Assembly: GCA_938011445.1 (NCBI GenBank) | Contig: CALLUH010000061.1 | Location: 1 to 41,078, forward strand | Origin: an uncultured Hyphomonadaceae bacterium | Lineage (GTDB): Bacteria; Pseudomonadota; Alphaproteobacteria; Caulobacterales; Hyphomonadaceae | Length of the DNA: 41,078 nucleotides | Reading direction: 5' to 3' | Part shown: positions 8,948 to 15,911 of the stretch, piece after piece | Layout of the letters: each line of letters starts with the position of its first letter | How positions within the stretch are numbered: the first letter of the stretch is position 1 | Translations under genes and position numbers: made by a program | The notes under the pieces: model-generated | Told to the model about the DNA's origin: nothing | The model's input: the letters and a program-made list of their open reading frames with translations, nothing else | Databases searched by the model: none

Positions 8948-9223
8948 ATGGATAACAAAGTTCTGCCACTGATACAACCAACACCAGAGTCCGTTTTCAA
9001 AAACGAATGGAGGCTCCAGATCTTATCGCTGGAGAAAACCATTGCGTTTATGGACCAGCAATTGGCTGGGGCTCTTAAACGCATCCGCGCGAAGAGTGAG
9101 GATGATAAAGCCTGGCTGGATTTTTGCGAAACTGAAAGACCGCTCATCATGCAGGAGGCACGCGAAGCAATCCGCCTCTTACGGTTGCTTAGCGATCCGC
9201 AGGCGCATTGTGACCCGAGCTAA
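8948..9223 (+). CDS. Hypothetical 91-aa protein
   Basis: I do not recognise this gene. The 91-aa product is mostly charged and predicted helical, with heptad-like Leu/Ile spacing from residue 20 to 85, one Cys, and no signal peptide or membrane segment. The ATG at 8948 has no good Shine-Dalgarno and lies just after an AT-rich stretch (about 8890-8945) that could hold its promoter. The end converges on hpnM with a 7-base gap. Coding is supported mainly by the position, the open frame through an otherwise empty gap and a plausible composition. It could be a small regulatory or scaffold protein. Confidence 0.5.
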   Translation: MDNKVLPLIQPTPESVFKNEWRLQILSLEKTIAFMDQQLAGALKRIRAKSEDDKAWLDFCETERPLIMQEAREAIRLLRLLSDPQAHCDPS

Positions 9224-9230
9224 AAAACGT

Positions 9231-9875
9231 TTATACGTCCTCGTCTGAGATCACATCTTTCATATGTTTCAGCAGGGCGTCAAAGCCACCATTGCGAACC
9301 ATCACCGAGAACTGGGCTTTGCGCTCGACCACGAAGGATTGTCCATCAACGAAGAAATCAGTGAGAAACAGTTCTCCGCGCCGATTGCGAATGCGCCAAT
9401 CCAGCACCGCCCTCACCTCTCCGGCATCAGAAAAGACTTTGGACCGTACCACGAAATCGCCCGGTCGCCGCTCAGTGGTGGTTTCAATGTCTATTCGCCG
9501 TTCGACCAGCCGATCAATCGAACCGCCTATGGCCGCCGATATATAATCGGAAAACAAACCATTATACTGAGCCAATTGTTCGGCTGTGCCGGCTTGCTTT
9601 ATGTCACCGGCAATCAAGTATCTTTGCAAATACGAGACGGCCATCTTCTCGAGCAAAGCGCCGCGCAACTGCACGCCGGCATCTTCTTCGGCTGTTGTGT
9701 TTATCCGACGTAACTCGTCAAGCAAGTCGGAGACAAATCTGTCAGGCAAGACGGTTCGTTCAGAAACATTCACAGCTTCTTCCGCTTGCGCCAAGCCAAC
9801 CGGCGATACGGGGGCATTCAATCCCGCCGCTGCAAGAAAACCAATGAGAGCAATACGCAATTTTGAATAATACAC
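9231..9875 (-). CDS. hpnM: MlaC/Ttg2D-like periplasmic lipid-binding protein (HpnM type)
   Basis: This 214-aa secreted protein belongs to the MlaC/Ttg2D family of periplasmic phospholipid carriers. A signal peptide ends around AQA-EE (about residue 32), followed by the helical and beta layout of the family (YLSQR-like region, then GDFVVRSKVF and DWRIRNRRGELFLTDFFVDG). It lies 88 bases downstream of an HpnN-type RND exporter, the arrangement known for hopanoid genes as hpnM next to hpnN. It therefore probably carries hopanoid or similar lipids across the periplasm. The GTG start at 9875 has GGAG five bases upstream. The family call is firm; the symbol depends on the neighbour. Confidence 0.75.
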   Translation of the reverse strand: MYYSKLRIALIGFLAAAGLNAPVSPVGLAQAEEAVNVSERTVLPDRFVSDLLDELRRINTTAEEDAGVQLRGALLEKMAVSYLQRYLIAGDIKQAGTAEQLAQYNGLFSDYISAAIGGSIDRLVERRIDIETTTERRPGDFVVRSKVFSDAGEVRAVLDWRIRNRRGELFLTDFFVDGQSFVVERKAQFSVMVRNGGFDALLKHMKDVISDEDV

Positions 9876-9963
9876 ACGGACTCCACGACCCTGCGACCCT
9901 TATCGGGCCTTCTGATCACACTATGCGTAAGCAAAGCTGAAAGAAAGATAACGCTTTGTCATT

Positions 9964-12588
9964 TTACAGCCGTGACATATTCGCCCGACTTCGATCAAGC
10001 ACGTTCAGAAGCCATGGCTGGACCAAAATAGTGCAAATAAGCGTGAATCCGATGGCAATTGTCAGCAATATACCCATGCTTGCAACGCCGCGATGCGCAG
10101 ATAACATTAATGTGCCGAACGAACAAACTGTTGTGATTGCGCTGAAAAAAACCGCACGCGGGGTCGATGTCTCGTAAATTTCATTTGGGTCATGGCTACG
10201 TCGAGCCCTGATTCCTAAATGGATCCCGCTATCAGCACCGACCCCCACGAGAAGTGGCACAGCAATCACATTCGCAAAATTGAATGGGACGCCGATAATA
10301 ACTGACATGGCCGCCGTCAGCACCCCGGCCAAAAGTAGGGTCAGCAGAATCACACAGACCAGCAACCGGTCCCGCAAGATCAAGAAAAGCAGGCCCGCCA
10401 CCGCAAACCAAGCGCAGACAATCGCGATAAGCATGGCGCGCGAAATCACCCGCCCCGATTCAAGCACGCTTCTGGCAGACCCCGCCGCCTGTGGCGCAAC
10501 CGCTCTAACTGCCTCGACAAAGCGCTGCCGCGCATTTTTATCCCTGAGATCCTCGGCCGGCTCTATCTGCAAGCGCAGGCGCCCGTCGGCGGCAACGAAC
10601 TGGCTGCTCAACAATTCAGGAAGGGCATCAAAGGTGATTTCTTGCGGGTAAATCTGTTTCTCCAGCCGATCATATTGCTGCTGCCAGAACCGGAAAATAT
10701 CTTGCTGAACCGCCAGTTCGAAATCGGCGGAGGTCTCGCTCGCCAGTTTGAGATCCTCAAGCGCTTGGGAAAGCCTTACAGCGCTTTGGTGGTCATGATC
10801 CATGAGCACGGAAACCAGTCGCCCATAGGCCGCCTCGCGCGCGGTCTTCGAAATCTGCGTCTGTTCTCCAAACACGCTTTCGAGCCCAAACGCGGCAATA
10901 TCAATCGCATCAAGCTTATATTCCTGGTCCTTCGGCACCAGGTCCGCCGGTCCCAAAACTCTTCGAACTTCCGGCAAAGCCTCAAGCGTTGGTCGGATAA
11001 GATCTACAGCGGCCGCATCGGGCAGCAAAAGCGACAAATTGTAAGGCTGGGTATCGGCATCATCAAACAACAGATTGAAGGCTTTGACAGACGGCGCCTC
11101 CGGATCGCGCAGAGCCATTGGATCAGCATCGAAACGCACCGAGGGCAGAAGGAAGATCGACAAAAACCCGAGCCCAATCGTCGCCATCGCCACCCGTGAC
11201 TGCCACGGTCCTTCAATGGAAAGTTTGGACATATATCCGCTCGGAACGCCGCTTTTCAGCCTGACACCCGAATTGACAGGCAAAAGCGCCAGCACTGCTG
11301 GCAGAAGTGTAACCGCGACAACAAACGCCACCAGAACGCCAAAACCCGAAACAATGCCAAGCTGGGTCATGCCAGTAAACTGGGTTGGTGCAAACGCGAA
11401 AAATGCAATGGCCGAGGTGGGCGCGCACAGCGCTAATGCCGCCCCGATATGACGGTTCGACCGGAACAAGGCCGCCCGGCATTCGCGTCCGATCGTGCGC
11501 TCCTCCTGAACATGGAGCGCCAGATGAATCATGAAATCAATTCCGAGCCCGACAAGCAAAACCATAAAGGCCACGGAAACCAAATTGAGCGTTTCGTAGA
11601 ATACCGCTGCAAACCCAGCTGTGATCAGGATTGTGATGACCAATGCCAATATAGATGTGGCGACCAGCACCGCAGATCGCAACGCTATCATCAACAATAT
11701 GATAATAAAGAGTGCCGACAAGGCGAGTGATAATCCAATCCCCTCAGTGACGCTTGCCAACTCCTCGGTCCGTAAAACGGCATTGCCGGTCACCCACGCG
11801 GTTATCTGGAACTCGCTGGCTGCAACCACCTCGTTAATAGCTTTATTGATGGCCAGGACGGCAGGTCGGGCTGGTTGTAGGCGAGAGAGATCAAGGACAG
11901 GCGTTATTGAGATAATACGCTGGTGAACGCCGGATGGATTGTCTTTGGCATCGGACCGGAAGATCTCCTGCCAGGATAAGGGTTCCGGCGTCCCCGCAAG
12001 CCGGTTCTCAATGGTCTCTGACACCGCATCCATAGCATGAATGAGTGCATTGGCGGGCATGTCACCTGCCTCAAGTGGCTCAATTGCATCGGCCAGGGAC
12101 AGATAGAGCCGGTCGAGATCCGGCTCTCGGCCCAGTCGCTTCAAAATCGGCGCAGCTGCCGTAACCCCGCCCAACAACTCATCCAGTTCTGATGTTTCCA
12201 GAAACAGAAGCCCGTTCTCAATCAGGAAAGGATCAGCAGTTGCGGCAAAAACATCGCTGACCGCATCGGTTCGGCCACGCAACACGGCCGAAATCTCCTC
12301 CGCAAAGGCGTCCGCTTCATCTTCGCTGCGCGCCCGGATGATCAGTGCAACGCGGATCTCTTCTTTAGGAAATGCTGCTTCAAAGTCGATCTGCGCCTGC
12401 CGGTAATCGAGCTTGGACGATACCATGCGGGACGTATCGGAATTTACACCCAACCCGTTCATCGCCAAAATCAAGCCCAAAAATGCTAAACCAACCAAGG
12501 TTGCAATCATCTTCACGGGATGGCGCATAACGAACGACATCCAGGCCCATAGCGTGCCTTCTATTCGGTTAAGTAGTTGAAGGTTCAT
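9964..12588 (-). CDS. hpnN: Hopanoid-associated RND transporter HpnN (MMPL family)
   Basis: This 874-aa RND/MMPL permease has the length and layout of HpnN, which moves hopanoids from the inner to the outer membrane in Rhodopseudomonas and Burkholderia. There is one membrane helix near residues 23-46, a large periplasmic domain, a sterol-sensing-like block of about five helices (about 270-425), a second periplasmic domain, and a final block of helices (about 715-865). The repeat pattern GLGIDFMIHLALH in the first half and GVGADSGIHLGIRAR in the second is typical of MMPL exporters. The ATG at 12588 starts before the first helix. No squalene-hopene cyclase is in view, so the transport genes are separated from synthesis here. 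Confidence 0.82.
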   Translation of the reverse strand: MNLQLLNRIEGTLWAWMSFVMRHPVKMIATLVGLAFLGLILAMNGLGVNSDTSRMVSSKLDYRQAQIDFEAAFPKEEIRVALIIRARSEDEADAFAEEISAVLRGRTDAVSDVFAATADPFLIENGLLFLETSELDELLGGVTAAAPILKRLGREPDLDRLYLSLADAIEPLEAGDMPANALIHAMDAVSETIENRLAGTPEPLSWQEIFRSDAKDNPSGVHQRIISITPVLDLSRLQPARPAVLAINKAINEVVAASEFQITAWVTGNAVLRTEELASVTEGIGLSLALSALFIIILLMIALRSAVLVATSILALVITILITAGFAAVFYETLNLVSVAFMVLLVGLGIDFMIHLALHVQEERTIGRECRAALFRSNRHIGAALALCAPTSAIAFFAFAPTQFTGMTQLGIVSGFGVLVAFVVAVTLLPAVLALLPVNSGVRLKSGVPSGYMSKLSIEGPWQSRVAMATIGLGFLSIFLLPSVRFDADPMALRDPEAPSVKAFNLLFDDADTQPYNLSLLLPDAAAVDLIRPTLEALPEVRRVLGPADLVPKDQEYKLDAIDIAAFGLESVFGEQTQISKTAREAAYGRLVSVLMDHDHQSAVRLSQALEDLKLASETSADFELAVQQDIFRFWQQQYDRLEKQIYPQEITFDALPELLSSQFVAADGRLRLQIEPAEDLRDKNARQRFVEAVRAVAPQAAGSARSVLESGRVISRAMLIAIVCAWFAVAGLLFLILRDRLLVCVILLTLLLAGVLTAAMSVIIGVPFNFANVIAVPLLVGVGADSGIHLGIRARRSHDPNEIYETSTPRAVFFSAITTVCSFGTLMLSAHRGVASMGILLTIAIGFTLICTILVQPWLLNVLDRSRANMSRL

Positions 12589-12669
12589 ACCAGACAGTGG
12601 CCATGGTTACACAGGACAATACAGTTCCCAGACCCTAGACTGTGCCTGCACAAAAAGTCCACCACAACC

Positions 12670-13170
12670 CTACACTCTGTGCGCAATTATTCGTCCGCGA
12701 TAGGCATTGGCTGCTCCGTTGAAACTCAATGTCATCACCCGCTTCATATCTTGCGGCCCGGGAAACACCAATTGACGAGGGGATACCGGAACGAACCCCA
12801 AAGGCGCAAAGTACGCTGGAGCACCAATAATTATAGCACCTGACCAGCCTTTCTCGCGCGCAACGTCTAGCGCCAACCGACAAAGCTCAAGACCGAGTTT
12901 CCTACCACGATGGTTTGGGTGAACAGCCACGGGCCCGACAAAAAGCGCTTGCCCGCCATGTTCGACAAGGACTGGCCACATACGGACGACCCCGACAACC
13001 GAGCCATCATGGGCGAGCGCCAACCTGTTCAGATCAGGCAAAGACCTGTTGTGCTCGCGCAATCGCTCGGCGGTTTTTGCAAAGTGTCCGGGACCAAAAG
13101 TGACATCATAAAGCGCCTCTATGCGCGCCGCATGAACCGCCGGGCTTTCGGCTATAATCTCCGCTATCAT
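12670..13170 (-). CDS. GNAT family N-acetyltransferase
   Basis: This 166-aa protein is a GNAT acetyltransferase of the YhbS-like group, which transfers acetyl from acetyl-CoA to an amine. The acetyl-CoA pyrophosphate-binding motif is visible as VHPNHRGRKLG near 82-92, preceded by the beta strand LFVGPVAV and followed by APAYFAPLGF, typical of this group. The substrate, a small molecule or a protein N-terminus, is unknown. It lies 46 bases downstream of the 2OG oxygenase gene and 81 bases upstream of hpnN on the same strand, so it may be transcribed through from the queuosine genes. Confidence 0.82.
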   Translation of the reverse strand: MIAEIIAESPAVHAARIEALYDVTFGPGHFAKTAERLREHNRSLPDLNRLALAHDGSVVGVVRMWPVLVEHGGQALFVGPVAVHPNHRGRKLGLELCRLALDVAREKGWSGAIIIGAPAYFAPLGFVPVSPRQLVFPGPQDMKRVMTLSFNGAANAYRGRIIAHRV

Positions 13171-13216
13171 CCTAATGCGCCAATCGGACTAACCGTACGA
13201 ACAAGCAATACACGGC

Positions 13217-13903
13217 CTAGCCTCCTATTGGGCGGTCGGGGAAGGCCAATTGCTCCCGCGCCTGCCAGTCATCCGTGACGTAATTAATGATCAAAGACTG
13301 GCGAACGCCCGCAATCGGACGCCTTTCGAAGCCGTGGATTGTATAGCTTGATGGCACGAAAATCATCGCTGTACCCCGCTCGAACGGGCTCGTCCCAACA
13401 TGGATTTTGTTCTCGTCGTAAATATCCGTGCCGAGGGAAGCGTGTCTGGGATCATCGGAGAGATAGAGCAGCAGCGTAAACTTCTTCACACCAAGATCAG
13501 AGTGCGGCTCAAGCCAGAATCCATCCACGTCTTGTGCAAACTCTGCTCGCAAATACGTGCCCTCTAAGGTGGCGCCAAACTTCTCTTCAATGCGTGCTAT
13601 TGTGGCTTCCGCCTGAAACGCCTGGGCGACAGCGGCTGCGAGCGGATGGGCGATCTGACAATCGGCATCCAAATATGTCCGCGTGGCATTATGAACCTCG
13701 CGCTTGCCGGAAAGACCTCTTAGCTCTGGCGCAGCAAAGGGTAGCTGGCAAATCCCGGCGGCAACTTGCGCGGGAAGCATTTGGCGCGCGATCCAATGCG
13801 GATACGGCTTGGCTGTGACATCCGCTTCGGCGATACTTTGTGCCAGCCTAGCTTCGATCTCGGTCACGAGCGCTGCATTCGTGGGTAGCGTCTGCGCAGC
13901 CAT
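13217..13903 (-). CDS. 2-oxoglutarate/Fe(II)-dependent oxygenase
   Basis: This 228-aa protein shows the double-stranded beta-helix signature of 2OG-Fe(II) oxygenases. The iron ligands are H134 and D136 in EPHSDLG and H190 in YTIHGFE, and R201 in GVRQSLI would bind 2-oxoglutarate. This is a prolyl-4-hydroxylase-like pattern. The ATG at 13903 is chosen because it follows a strong site (GGAAGGCGGTGAGG) and starts 17 bases after the queD stop. A longer open frame upstream merely overlaps queD. The tight spacing behind queC-queE-queD suggests one operon. The family is hydroxylase-like; whether the target is a nucleoside, protein or metabolite is unknown. Confidence 0.82.
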   Translation of the reverse strand: MAAQTLPTNAALVTEIEARLAQSIAEADVTAKPYPHWIARQMLPAQVAAGICQLPFAAPELRGLSGKREVHNATRTYLDADCQIAHPLAAAVAQAFQAEATIARIEEKFGATLEGTYLRAEFAQDVDGFWLEPHSDLGVKKFTLLLYLSDDPRHASLGTDIYDENKIHVGTSPFERGTAMIFVPSSYTIHGFERRPIAGVRQSLIINYVTDDWQAREQLAFPDRPIGG

Positions 13904-13919
13904 CGCCTCACCGCCTTCC

Positions 13920-14378
13920 CTACATGCCGCCAAGCCGAAGTACGCAGACTTCTTTAAGGCTCGGCCGCGAGAGTTTGATCTGGGCAATATTGTCGAGTTT
14001 GTCTGACAACCTATTTGCCGTCCAGACAAGAATATTTTCAAGCGTCGGCACCGAGAGCCCTTCAATATCATTGAGCAATTGGTGGTCCAACTCGCCCGCA
14101 ATGCTGCCAAGGGCTGCAGTCAAGACAGCAATATCCTCGACCCATAATTTACCAGGCTGCACCTGCCCGCCAATCGTCACTTCCAGTTCGAAAGAGTGAC
14201 CGTGAATGCGGCCATAGGGATCATGTCCGCTGCGCGCAGGCAGGCGGTGGGCGGCCTCAAAGTTTACCGACTTCGCAATTTCAAAATATTGCCCTTCCAC
14301 ATTCAAACCGCAGTGCCTCGTGCTCTCATCGCTCACGGCAGTCCAATCAATTTGTGGGTTTGCAAGCTCAGTCGCCAT
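13920..14378 (-). CDS. queD: QueD-like 6-carboxytetrahydropterin synthase (catalytic Cys replaced)
   Basis: This 152-aa protein (from the ATG at 14378) belongs to the 6-pyruvoyltetrahydropterin synthase/QueD family. QueD makes 6-carboxy-5,6,7,8-tetrahydropterin from dihydroneopterin triphosphate in the queuosine pathway. The three zinc histidines are present (H44 in FEAAHRL; H59 and H61 in IHGHSF), as are D98-H99 in ELDHQLLND, PTLEN and E143 in LKEV. E. coli QueD has its catalytic Cys four residues before the HGH motif; here that position is Tyr55 (codon 14214-14216). The N-terminus has about 30 extra residues, and a GTG at 14300 would give the usual length. From the ATG it overlaps the queE end by 46 bases. 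Its place beside queE and queC supports the pathway; activity is open to question. Confidence 0.78.
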   Translation of the reverse strand: MATELANPQIDWTAVSDESTRHCGLNVEGQYFEIAKSVNFEAAHRLPARSGHDPYGRIHGHSFELEVTIGGQVQPGKLWVEDIAVLTAALGSIAGELDHQLLNDIEGLSVPTLENILVWTANRLSDKLDNIAQIKLSRPSLKEVCVLRLGGM

Positions 14379-14980
14379 TGGGGATACTTCATACAATATG
14401 CTGCGGCGGCTGCAATATTCTCAGCCGTCTTGTCAGAGTCCATCGGTTGCAGGAAAAAATGCTCGAAGTCCAGTCCTGTGAACAATTCGGGCCGCGCTAG
14501 CTCCTGTGGATAGACCAGCTTGAGCTCATTCCCATGGCGCTGCATCAGAGCTGTATCTGCTTTTGGGCTAACACATATCCAATCAAGCGTCTCTGGCGCA
14601 GGCAAAGTTCCATTTGTCTCAACACCGACCTCGAAACCCATAGTCTTTAGCGCTGCAATCGCCGCCCTATCGAGCTGCAATAAAGGCTCTCCTCCAGTGC
14701 AGATCACATATGGCGTCCCATCAGTACCCGAAACATCACCCTTCCAAATTCTGTGGACATGGGCAGCCAGCGCCTGAGGGCTGTCGAACCTTCCACCGCC
14801 CGGGCCATCGGTCCCGACAAAATCCGTATCACAAAAATTGCACACCGCTTTGGAACGATCGACCTCCCTTCCGCTCCAGAGATTGCATCCGGCAAAGCGC
14901 AGAAAAACCGCCGCGCGTCCGGTCTGCGCGCCCTCGCCCTGCAAGGTGAGGTATGCCTCCTTGACCGAATAGACCCTCAT
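14333..14980 (-). CDS. queE: 7-carboxy-7-deazaguanine synthase (radical SAM)
   Basis: This 215-aa radical SAM enzyme converts 6-carboxytetrahydropterin to 7-carboxy-7-deazaguanine, the second committed step to preQ0. The iron-sulfur cysteines are C32, C47 and C50, a C-x14-C-x2-C spacing known for QueE rather than the common C-x3-C-x2-C. Family hallmarks are [11 protein letters not shown] at 12-22, [10 protein letters not shown] after the cluster, [12 protein letters not shown] in the middle and the ending [11 protein letters not shown]. The ATG at 14980 overlaps the queC stop as ATGA, which implies coupled translation; starts further upstream would run into queC. Confidence 0.92.
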   Translation of the reverse strand: MRVYSVKEAYLTLQGEGAQTGRAAVFLRFAGCNLWSGREVDRSKAVCNFCDTDFVGTDGPGGGRFDSPQALAAHVHRIWKGDVSGTDGTPYVICTGGEPLLQLDRAAIAALKTMGFEVGVETNGTLPAPETLDWICVSPKADTALMQRHGNELKLVYPQELARPELFTGLDFEHFFLQPMDSDKTAENIAAAAAYCMKYPQWRLSLQTHKLIGLP

Positions 14981-15690
14981 GAGTTGCCTTGCCCTTGCCA
15001 TATCTCCCAACCCGATTTGCGAAGCAGGCAAGCTGGGCATGTCCCGCATCCATAGCCCCAGTCATGGCGCTGATCGCGTTGGCCAAGATAGCAAGTATGG
15101 GTCTGCTCGACGATCATATCCACAAAATCGGCCCCGCCAAGATCAAACGCCATTTGCCATGTTTGCGCTTTATCAACTGCCATTAGTGGCGTTTCAATCT
15201 TCATTGGCGTATCAAGCCCGAGCGATAAAGCCTCAGCTTGCGCGTCAAGGGTTGCGCGGCGGCAATCTGGATAGCCTGAAAAATCCGTCTCGCACATGCC
15301 ACCAACCAGGATATTGGCTCCGCGCCGCCACGCCCAAGCTGCACTCAACGTCAAGAACACAAGGTTCCGCGCGGGCACAAATGTGGTTGGCAAACCGGTC
15401 TCGCTCAACTCGATTTCCTTCTCGCGGGTCAGCGCGGTATCGCTTAGCGCGCCAAGTGCCGAAATATCACTGACATGATCCTCACCAAGCCGCTCGGTCA
15501 GCACCGGCATCAAGCGTCGCAATTCCTTCAGAACCCTCACGCGACAGTCAAGCTCGACACCATGGCGTTGACCATAGGTAAAGCCAATTGTCTCGACTTT
15601 TGCGAAGTGATTCAACGCCCAGACAAGACAGACCGTCGAATCCTGTCCACCCGAAAACAGGACAATGGCATTTTGGTCACACTCGGACAC
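14977..15690 (-). CDS. queC: 7-cyano-7-deazaguanine (preQ0) synthase
   Basis: This 237-aa protein converts 7-carboxy-7-deazaguanine to preQ0 with ATP and ammonia. The PP-loop SGGQDST lies at 13-19, and [12 protein letters not shown] and VPARNLVFL follow in family order. The C-terminal zinc site is given by the Cys in TCYLG and the three in GCGTCPAC. I chose the GTG at 15690 because AAAGGAG lies 6 bases upstream, an excellent site; the resulting length matches the E. coli enzyme. An open frame continues upstream but has no better start. It is first in the queC-queE-queD run and overlaps queE by four bases. Confidence 0.92.
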   Translation of the reverse strand: MSECDQNAIVLFSGGQDSTVCLVWALNHFAKVETIGFTYGQRHGVELDCRVRVLKELRRLMPVLTERLGEDHVSDISALGALSDTALTREKEIELSETGLPTTFVPARNLVFLTLSAAWAWRRGANILVGGMCETDFSGYPDCRRATLDAQAEALSLGLDTPMKIETPLMAVDKAQTWQMAFDLGGADFVDMIVEQTHTCYLGQRDQRHDWGYGCGTCPACLLRKSGWEIWQGQGNS

Positions 15691-15911
15691 AAATCTCTCC
15701 TTTGCCACCGGCACACCTTCTGCCGGATTACCAATAGTATCAGCGCATTGTGCTCTTACCACACCAAGTCCATGGTTCCATCACAGTTATGGACGTTGAC
15801 ACAATGCCGCATGTCACGCTCAATTGCCTCAGAGTGTCCAAGCATAATGCGCACCGAAAACAATAATCTGGTTACTGGCAGCCCGCCGGGATCTAGGGAG
15901 GAAAATTGAAA

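Noticed and set aside
14508-14516. DnaA-box-like sequence TGTGGATAG, and CTATCCACA near 22624
   Set aside because: Each differs by one base from the consensus and lies alone within a coding gene (queE and dnaX); no cluster marks an origin.
15691-15911. Possible preQ1 riboswitch before queC, and a TTGACA element (15796-15801) as promoter of the TonB-dependent receptor
   Set aside because: No preQ1 aptamer pattern is recognisable on the minus strand. The TTGACA has no convincing -10 partner at normal spacing, so neither was listed.
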